Below are positions 1 to 5,008 of a stretch of DNA of 6,807 nt, in pieces; position 1 is the stretch's first letter, and every line of letters begins with the position of its first letter. Position numbers and translations under genes: made by a program. Source of the stretch: an uncultured Desulfotignum sp. (lineage in GTDB: Bacteria; Desulfobacterota; Desulfobacteria; Desulfobacterales; Desulfobacteraceae); NCBI GenBank assembly GCA_937951975.1, contig CALGAJ010000188.1:1-6807 (forward strand). Direction: 5' to 3'. The notes below the pieces were generated by a model, which worked only from the letters and a program-made list of their open reading frames with translations, did no database searches and was not told the origin of the DNA.

Positions 1-219
1 CCATTTTGGTGCCTCCAGGTAGTCCGATAACGGGTTTTAACAGAATCATACAAAAAGCATGACAACACCCCAGCGGGATTGCCAGTGGTGTCCCGGGAAT
101 GTTTCCGAGGGGGCAGAGACCTCAGAGGCAAGCACTGGATTAAGGAATTAGCCAGACGGAACACCATTGAGGCCGGGGAGCCAGGCTCTGCCCAAAAAAA
201 AGTCTGCCGGAATGGCGGG
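1..219. other. Unassigned GC-rich region with inverted repeats
   Basis: No gene can be assigned with confidence. An 8-bp arm at 111-118 (GGGCAGAG) pairs perfectly with 186-193 (CTCTGCCC), extended by CCT 120-122 with AGG 183-185 across one bulged base. CCAGTG 82-87 pairs with CACTGG 133-138, and CGGGA/TTCCG around 94-107 can form a small hairpin. On the plus strand a frame is open from 31 to a TGA at 226-228 without an ATG; it includes the protein-like stretch RGKHWIKELARRNTI and would overlap the NYN gene's 3' end by 9 bases, convergently. On the minus strand another frame is open from about 229 to the window edge, with an ATG at 165-167. It could be a structured RNA, a degenerate mobile element end, or the tail of a convergent gene. 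The sequence does not decide between these. Confidence 0.35.
194..218 (-). terminator. Possible weak intrinsic terminator after the NYN gene
   Basis: Read on the minus strand just after the NYN stop codon, a short imperfect stem (CCGCC 218-214 against GGCAG 208-204, with one C-A mismatch and a 5-base loop) is followed by AC and eight T residues (201-194). Position and T-tract fit a rho-independent terminator for the rsgA-fragment/NYN unit. The stem is very short, so efficiency would be low, and the T-tract could be incidental. Confidence 0.3.
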
Positions 220-936
220 TCAACCTGATTTTTTCTTTTTTTTGTCTTTCACCAGGTATGAGTTTCCCGGGCCTCTTTTCAACTCAAACAGATCGATCGC
301 CTTGATCAGGCTGCTTAAGTTTTTATACCCGTAATTCCTTGTATCAAAGGAGGTTTTATTGGATATATGCGATCCCACCGGCCCCAGCGCGGCCCAGCCG
401 TTATCTTCTTCTGTCGCTTCGATCGCCTGCCTCAGCAGGTTCAGCAGTTTTGTATCGGATTTCAGATTTTTATTTTTTTCAGGCACCGACCCATTCTGTT
501 TGGGTTCCGCATCAAGGTATAAGAACTTGGAACACGCGTTAACAAAGGGGGAAGGGGTTTTCCGCTCTCCAAACCCCAAAACGACTTTACCCTCTGCAAG
601 GGCGCGTGTCACCATGGGCGTAAAATCACAGTCGGATGACACAAAGCACATCACATCGATGTTTTTGGTATACATGACATCCATGGCATCGATGACCAAA
701 GCAATATCTGACGCATTTTTACCCTTGGTCAGATCGTACTGCTGTATCGGCTGTATGGCGTATTCATTCAATAAATCTTCCCAGGATTTTAGGGTGGGGC
801 TTTTCCAATTCCCATACGCCTTTCTGATCGTGACCACCCCGTATTTTGCCACTTCACTGAGGACTTCTTCAAATTTGCTTGCAGGCGCATTATCCGCATC
901 GATAAACAAGGCTATTTTCTGGCTGTTTTCATTCAT
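220..936 (-). CDS. NYN domain (LabA-like) putative RNase with C-terminal OST-HTH/LOTUS domain
   Basis: A 238-residue predicted cytosolic protein. Residues about 8-142 are a NYN/PIN-like nuclease fold: the first strand ends in FIDADN (Asp13, Asp15, Asn16), followed by KGKNASDIALVIDAMD (Asp77, Asp83) and VSSDCDF (Asp102, Asp104), the acidic cluster expected to bind metal in this family. A charged linker at about 143-160 leads to residues about 162-230, which resemble an OST-HTH/LOTUS domain (helical start, GPVGSHI, then FDTRNYGYKNLSSLI), a module associated with RNA binding. The ATG at 936 is preceded by AAGGTG about 10 bases upstream, which lies over the stop of the rsgA fragment, so the two are probably co-transcribed and translationally close (17-bp gap). 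The protein ends in a run of lysines coded by A-tracts (A8-G-A6), where an indel could change the end. RNA cleavage is known or predicted for the family; the in vivo target here is unknown. No signal peptide or membrane segment is visible. Confidence 0.88.
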   Translation of the reverse strand: MNENSQKIALFIDADNAPASKFEEVLSEVAKYGVVTIRKAYGNWKSPTLKSWEDLLNEYAIQPIQQYDLTKGKNASDIALVIDAMDVMYTKNIDVMCFVSSDCDFTPMVTRALAEGKVVLGFGERKTPSPFVNACSKFLYLDAEPKQNGSVPEKNKNLKSDTKLLNLLRQAIEATEEDNGWAALGPVGSHISNKTSFDTRNYGYKNLSSLIKAIDLFELKRGPGNSYLVKDKKKKKSG

Positions 937-953
937 GGATCTTATTCACCTTT

Positions 954-1412
954 TTATGGTTTAACCCCGGACTGTTCTGGCTCCGAGAGGTCTTTAACCT
1001 GCTCCAGGCACTTTAAATTGAAATTGTGATCCAGAGACTGGACAATGAATGCCGCATCGATATTGGCGGCAATCAGTTGAAATTCGATTTTCTTGCCTGG
1101 GGTCTTCCGTTTGAGCAGGGATTTCCTCCGGATGATCTCATGGATGACGGCAAAGGTGTTGTCATCATAAAATTTGACCAGGACCCAGTCCCCCACCGCC
1201 GGATAATCCAAGGGAGACGCGGCACTGAACAGCAGTTTTCCCACCAGCTCCGCCGGCACCTCCTCCGCACCGCTGGTGACAGTATACCGGTCTTTGTGCA
1301 CCGCAATCACCCTTGCGATTTTAATATCCGCTAAATTTTCGGGATCGACATGGTCCTGGAACCATTTTCCAAAGCCGAGTTTTTCTATGGCATGTAAGTT
1401 TTTTATCATCAT
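954..1412 (-). pseudogene. rsgA: Truncated ribosome small subunit-dependent GTPase RsgA (N-terminal fragment)
   Basis: RsgA (YjeQ/YloQ) is a circularly permuted GTPase of roughly 300-350 residues that acts in late 30S ribosome maturation. This frame gives only 152 residues. Residues about 1-110 match the N-terminal extension and OB-fold (for example ARVIAVHKDRYTV, ELVGKLLFSA, YPAVGDWVLVKF, RRKSLLKRKTPGKK). The segment IAANIDAAFIVQSLDHNFNL is the typical entry into the G domain. Just after it, near residue 135, the expected LERYL-type sequence gives way to CLEQVKDLSEPEQSG and a stop. The NKxD-like motif, the P-loop GxxGxGKS, the switch regions and the C-terminal zinc-binding domain are all absent, and I do not find them in other frames nearby, so a deletion is more likely than a simple frameshift. 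Two consecutive ATGs (1412, 1409) could start it; no good ribosome binding site is seen. It probably lacks GTPase function, and an intact copy is expected elsewhere. Confidence 0.8.
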
Positions 1413-1463
1413 AATTACAGCTTATGGGCCTCTGAATTTTTTCCGTTTGCTGTTTTTTGAATT

Positions 1464-4373
1464 TCAATTTTCTGATTCTACGATTTTTATTTCATCGTCG
1501 GTTAACTTATATAAATTATAAACAATTTGATCGATTTGTCTGTCAGTGGACTCGATTTGTCGCTTCAACATCTCAGTCGTCTGGGGTATTTTGGATTCAA
1601 TCAGATTTTGGTTCAATCCAATTATCTTTTCCACCAATCCGACAATAAGGTCATGACGGGAAATATCATTCTTATCATCAAAGTTAATGGGGCGGATGGG
1701 GAGCTTTTTGAGGTTTGTCCCTAACACTTTAGCAAAAACCTTATTTTTATTCATCGATAAACCATCATGCAGATGTCCAATGAGTTTCGAATTCAACAAC
1801 CCAAGAAAATAAAACATAGATTCTCGGGTTTGAGGGTGTGCTTGTAAACTGTATGATAAAGAATCGATATAATAGCCTTCGGAATCAAAACAAGCGATAA
1901 TCTTATCAGCGGTCTTACGGATTAAAATTTTTGGGGAGATGAAAATTTTGGGGTTCCTCAACGCAAAATCGACCTTTTTTTGAGCTGTCATACCTGATTT
2001 TGATTTTATATCTGATAGTTTTATTCTGTTCTTCAAATCTGGATCATAATTCACCCAAGTCCCGGACCACCTCAAACTATATTTTTGAATATCGCGCCCC
2101 AGAATCAATTTTTTATACTTTTCATTTTCTTTCTTTTCTGAAAACAGAAGATGCCTTACATTGCCTGGATTTAGTCCGTTAGAAACACTCAAGAACTCAC
2201 TTAAATGTTTTACAGGCGCGTTGATGAATAAACTTGATCGATAAAACAAAGAATCAGCGTTCTCTGAAAGCTCTTTCTGTGTATTTTTGAATTGTTCGAT
2301 TGTTTCAAACTTTGGAAATATGTTCTTAACACGATAATAAACAAGTTGGTTCTTTTCAGGATTGGGTGCTTTTTTGCTAAAAAACAATAAAGAATCGCCA
2401 ACTTCGGCATTTTGGAAAACTTTATCTTTGATCTCTACTATTTGCGGCACTACATACCTTGATAAAATCTTAGCTCTTATTTCACTAAAGTATGTATTAA
2501 AAACCAAAGACTTAGGAATAATATAACCAAGTATTGCTCCCTGCTTCCCTAAAAGCCTTAACCCTTTATCGATAAACAAAATGTATGTATTGGTCTTATA
2601 TGCGGTCAATTCAAAATTTTTAATGTAATATGATTGTTCATTTAATTTATCGGAGCCAATGATGATATATGGCGGATTACCGATCACGGCGTCAAATCCA
2701 CCATCGGACATTATATCGGAAAACTCGGTGGGCCAGTTAAAGGCGTTGACCCGGAACAGTTCCTCTTCATCAAACAGGCTCATTTGCTGGGAGTCGTAAA
2801 AGTCTGGTCCAATCAGTGAGTTGCCGCATTTGATATTGTTCGAAAGGTCCGGCAGAACTCGTTCCTGAAACAAAAGCATCTGCTTGCCGATGCTTTGTTC
2901 ATCCTCCCCTTCCAGCACCTTGAGCAGGAGGGACAGCTTTGTCACTTCCACCGCCTGATGATCGATGTCCACGCCGTATATGTTGTTCAATAGAATCCGT
3001 TTGCGCTCGTCCGTGGTCAATCGCCATTCCCCTTTCCTGGATTGGTAGATGCGGGGCGTTTTGCCTTTTGACCACTTCTCCGGGCCGTCATTGATGTATT
3101 CATCCCGGTGCCAGTCCAGCAAAAACTGATATGAACCGATCAAAAACGAACCTGAACCACAGGCCGGATCCAGAATCTTCAAGTTGCTTACACCCCCTCT
3201 GGGGCCGGGTCTCTTGCCCTCCACCAATTTGCCTACTGTGTTTTTGACGATATAGTCCACAATGTAGGCGGGCGTGTAATAAACACCGCCCGCTTTGCGT
3301 ACTTCCGGCTTTTCTTCGATTTTAGCCTGATGACCGGGGGTGAGGCGGATGATCTTGCCTAAAAAGCGTTCATACACTTGGCCGAGGATATCAGCCGATA
3401 GAACGGAAAACTCGTAGGGGCTTTCCGGGTAATACAGATTCTTGAAAATTTCTTTCAGGGGTTTGTCGTCTATTTGCAGCAAAGGTGTCAGATTGTCACA
3501 ATTTTCACGCCCTTTCTCTTTTTTGAAATGAAACAGCCCGGAATTGTATTTCTCATCCGCTTTATTGAAAAGATGGAAGAGCCGTTCATAGACATTCTCA
3601 CCATTGCGCAGGGCCATCAATCCACCGTAATCCTCCATTCCCCGATCCTCGCAGATGCGGAGAAACACGATCCGGTCGATGGTCTGCTGAACGGCAAAGT
3701 TCAATTCCCTCTGGGAAAGATTCGGATTGCGCAGGGCGATATTCCGGGCCAGGAGTTCCCGCCAGGATTCGATTTCATGGAGAAACGCGGTATCAACCTC
3801 GGTGGTGCCTTTTTTCTTTTTATTGGATTCCACATATTTGTCAAAAGAGCCTTTCAGGATGGCCTCCCGGGAAAAAATACCGGTAAGCTCTTCCCACCGG
3901 TTCTCATAATCCGTGTATTTGAGGTATAAGATGCGGGAGTGGGAAACCTTGTCAGTCTTCGACGGCTTCACCCGGCAGTCGTAAACAGCGAGTTCTTCGA
4001 AATCCGTTAAAATACTCAGGGGCAGTTTAGCGCTCCAACCATAGCGGCGTAACTGGTAGGCCGGATGGATGTCTCTCTGAATATTGACCGACGGTTTTTT
4101 TGCTTCCAGAAAAAATTTGCGGGTGCCGCCCACACGGAAGCAGTAATCCGGCGCCTTGGTAACGCCGCCGACTTTGATGGCGTCTTCATGGATAACATCC
4201 TTATAGGCTTCAGCATACCCCTGTCTGTTGGTCACATCCCATCCCAGTTCTTCAAAAAAAGGGTCTATGAATTCACGGCGCACCTGAGTTTCATTGTAGT
4301 TGCCTTTTTTGTACGATTCCAAATTATTCTCAAACGTTTCGATCAATTCTTTGATTCGGTCAGGTGTGCTCAT
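1464..4373 (-). CDS. Type IIG (Eco57I-like) bifunctional restriction endonuclease / N6-adenine DNA methyltransferase
   Basis: A 969-residue single-chain R-M enzyme. The start at ATG 4373 is chosen because AGGAAG lies 6 bases upstream; an in-frame ATG at 4463 would add 30 residues without a comparable site. Residues about 1-160 resemble the HsdR N-terminal nuclease domain: PD at 75-76, then E90-A-K92 (PD-x13-EAK), followed by AYQLRRYGW near 105-113. Residues about 195-345 form a helical connector (SQRELNFAVQQTIDRIVFLR, CEDRG). The methylase core follows: GGVYYTPAYIVDYIV (363-376), SAM-binding motif I LDPACGSGSFL (401-411), GVDIDHQAVEVTKLSLLL (467-484) and catalytic NPPY (566-569), which points to N6-adenine methylation. 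Residues about 590-960 fit a TaqI-like target-recognition region and end in a helical tail. Both activities are in one polypeptide, so no partner gene is required. DNA coding the part after NPPY is clearly AT-richer than the rest. The recognition sequence cannot be predicted. All key residues are present, so it is probably active. Confidence 0.93.
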   Translation of the reverse strand: MSTPDRIKELIETFENNLESYKKGNYNETQVRREFIDPFFEELGWDVTNRQGYAEAYKDVIHEDAIKVGGVTKAPDYCFRVGGTRKFFLEAKKPSVNIQRDIHPAYQLRRYGWSAKLPLSILTDFEELAVYDCRVKPSKTDKVSHSRILYLKYTDYENRWEELTGIFSREAILKGSFDKYVESNKKKKGTTEVDTAFLHEIESWRELLARNIALRNPNLSQRELNFAVQQTIDRIVFLRICEDRGMEDYGGLMALRNGENVYERLFHLFNKADEKYNSGLFHFKKEKGRENCDNLTPLLQIDDKPLKEIFKNLYYPESPYEFSVLSADILGQVYERFLGKIIRLTPGHQAKIEEKPEVRKAGGVYYTPAYIVDYIVKNTVGKLVEGKRPGPRGGVSNLKILDPACGSGSFLIGSYQFLLDWHRDEYINDGPEKWSKGKTPRIYQSRKGEWRLTTDERKRILLNNIYGVDIDHQAVEVTKLSLLLKVLEGEDEQSIGKQMLLFQERVLPDLSNNIKCGNSLIGPDFYDSQQMSLFDEEELFRVNAFNWPTEFSDIMSDGGFDAVIGNPPYIIIGSDKLNEQSYYIKNFELTAYKTNTYILFIDKGLRLLGKQGAILGYIIPKSLVFNTYFSEIRAKILSRYVVPQIVEIKDKVFQNAEVGDSLLFFSKKAPNPEKNQLVYYRVKNIFPKFETIEQFKNTQKELSENADSLFYRSSLFINAPVKHLSEFLSVSNGLNPGNVRHLLFSEKKENEKYKKLILGRDIQKYSLRWSGTWVNYDPDLKNRIKLSDIKSKSGMTAQKKVDFALRNPKIFISPKILIRKTADKIIACFDSEGYYIDSLSYSLQAHPQTRESMFYFLGLLNSKLIGHLHDGLSMNKNKVFAKVLGTNLKKLPIRPINFDDKNDISRHDLIVGLVEKIIGLNQNLIESKIPQTTEMLKRQIESTDRQIDQIVYNLYKLTDDEIKIVESEN

Positions 4374-4379
4374 GTTCAA

Positions 4380-4385
4380 CTTCCT
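4380..4385 (-). promoter_or_regulatory. Shine-Dalgarno site that fixes the R-M start
   Basis: AGGAAG on the minus strand, six bases before the ATG at 4373. It is the reason for preferring this start over the upstream in-frame ATG at 4463. A TATAAA at 4389-4394 lies directly upstream but is too close to the ATG to be a normal -10 box for a transcript carrying this site. Confidence 0.7.
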
Positions 4386-4389
4386 GATT

Positions 4390-4524
4390 TTATAGGTGAA
4401 TAGCGCCAAATTTATTTGGCGCAATGGGATGAAAAGTTTTGCAACAAGCACTGGAAATTCCAAAATTGTCAGGGACTAAAGGCCCTCGTGTCTTGCAATC
4501 CATGTGCAGCTCTTTATTCGTCAT
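4390..4524 (-). CDS. Possible 44-codon leader ORF upstream of the R-M gene
   Basis: A short frame opens at ATG 4524 (second in-frame ATG at 4503, with a weak AAGAG about six bases upstream). It stops with TAA at 4390-4392, leaving 16 bases before the R-M ATG. The predicted peptide begins MTNKELHMDCKTRG, contains a CC pair and ends in PNKFGAIHL. It spans the perfect palindrome at 4403-4422. I recognise no family. It could be a translated leader that tunes R-M expression, a remnant of a lost gene, or chance; the lack of a strong ribosome binding site argues for caution. Confidence 0.2.
   Translation of the reverse strand: MTNKELHMDCKTRGPLVPDNFGISSACCKTFHPIAPNKFGAIHL
4403..4422. promoter_or_regulatory. 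Perfect palindrome upstream of the R-M gene (putative operator or leader hairpin)
   Basis: The arms GCGCCAAA (4403-4410) and TTTGGCGC (4415-4422) are exact inverted repeats around a 4-base centre, TTTA. The element ends 29 bases before the R-M ATG. As DNA it could be a dimeric repressor site controlling the R-M gene, since R-M genes are often tightly regulated. As RNA it would form a stable GC-based hairpin upstream of the Shine-Dalgarno site. No U-tract follows on the minus strand, so it is not a typical terminator. No controller (C-protein) gene is present in the window. Confidence 0.5.
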
Positions 4525-4552
4525 GGTTTTTCATTTTTTGAATCATAGATAG

Positions 4553-4888
4553 CTATTTTAGCTGCCTAAACAGCCACCATTGATCTTTCTTCTCTGATGC
4601 GGTTTTGTTTTGAGGTTCGTCAGTTTCAATGGTTGCTTTTTTAAATGATTCATCAGCAGCCATTATTCGATTTTTAAATGTTTGAACCTGTTCTGAAGGG
4701 GTATGCTGCAAAACTAAATAGAGTTCTGTCCTTTTGGATAGATCAAAATCATATTCTTCATAATCCGGATCTGCAACGATGAACTCGACAGACTCCTCCC
4801 AGTCAGTCACAAAAATATCTATACCATCCTTTATAACAGCTTCAACAATTGAGTCAGGGTAGTTATGTAAAATAAGAAATTCTATCAA
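4553..4888 (-). CDS. Hypothetical protein, 111 residues; possibly the 3' remnant of an IS-truncated gene
   Basis: I do not recognise a family. The frame can start at TTG 4888, with GGAG eight bases upstream (4900-4897), and ends at TAG 4553-4555. The protein is acidic in its first two-thirds (DWEESVEFIVADPDYEEYDF), then has a more basic, polar tail ending WWLFRQLK. It has no signal peptide, membrane span or obvious catalytic motif. The same frame stays open upstream through AAC-GGA-GCA-GAT-AAA and across the IS tip to a TGA at 4928-4930 inside the IS. The apparent ribosome binding site may therefore be former coding sequence (NGADK), and the true N-terminus may lie beyond the IS, outside the window. 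It is co-directional with the R-M gene 179 bp downstream, so it could be part of that transcript. Whether it works as a short TTG-started protein is open. Confidence 0.6.
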   Translation of the reverse strand: MIEFLILHNYPDSIVEAVIKDGIDIFVTDWEESVEFIVADPDYEEYDFDLSKRTELYLVLQHTPSEQVQTFKNRIMAADESFKKATIETDEPQNKTASEKKDQWWLFRQLK

Positions 4889-4905
4889 TTTATCTGCTCC
4901 GTTAT

Positions 4906-4931
4906 CCCGTGTTCGACAGTCGTGGGTTCAT
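4906..4931 (+). repeat. IS left terminal inverted repeat
   Basis: These 26 bases match the inverted right end at 23 positions (mismatches at positions 3, 17 and 22). The core GTGTTCGACAGTC is 13 bases of perfect identity, followed by TGGG and TCAT blocks. This end lies downstream of the transposase gene. Confidence 0.88.
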
Positions 4932-4957
4932 GAAATTCCAAGGCACCTGTCAATAAA

Positions 4958-4973
4958 GGGATACAGCAATCCC
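4958..4973 (-). terminator. Small hairpin downstream of the transposase, possible weak terminator
   Basis: On the minus strand GGGAT-TGCTGT-ATCCC forms a 5-bp stem, followed by CTTTATT. It sits about 36 bases after the transposase stop and inside the IS, where a transcription stop would protect or limit outward readthrough. The stem is short and the T-tract interrupted, so this is tentative. Confidence 0.25.
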
Positions 4974-4986
4974 AAAAAATGGCGTA

Positions 4987-5002
4987 GTGCCCACAAAATT
5001 TG
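4987..5002 (+). repeat. IS subterminal direct repeat, left copy
   Basis: GTGCCCACAA followed by AATTTG matches 6708-6723 (GTGCCCACAA then CTTTTG) at 14 of 16 bases, in the same orientation, unlike the inverted terminal repeats. The copies flank the transposase gene and lie about 80-90 bp from their respective IS ends. It may be an accessory transposase site or simple internal similarity. Confidence 0.35.
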
Positions 5003-5008
5003 GGGGTT

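Noticed and set aside
1..219. 6S, SRP, tmRNA or riboswitch RNA
   Set aside because: The long stem invited comparison, but none of the conserved core sequences of these families is present on either strand.
359..964. A 201-codon plus-strand frame opposite the NYN gene
   Set aside because: It is a shadow of a gene with conserved catalytic motifs; its product is Ser/Phe-rich without recognisable features.
3474..3929. A 151-codon plus-strand frame inside the R-M gene
   Set aside because: It lies opposite the conserved connector region of the R-M enzyme and has no ribosome binding site or domain.
4389..4394. TATAAA as the -10 box of the R-M promoter
   Set aside because: The transcript would start inside the Shine-Dalgarno site, and no fitting -35 is found 16-18 bases upstream.
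129..4455. Shared 11-mer CAAGCACTGGA at 129-139 and 4445-4455
   Set aside because: Several 11-base matches are expected by chance in a 6.8-kb window, and the flanks do not match.
4374..4463. Upstream ATG at 4463 as the R-M start
   Set aside because: The 30 extra residues do not resemble the family N-terminus, while ATG 4373 has AGGAAG at ideal spacing and begins the family-like sequence.
4551..4563. AGCTA-TTT-TAGCT small palindrome at the stop of the 111-residue frame
   Set aside because: The arms are short and AT-rich, with no T-tract or context to support a role.
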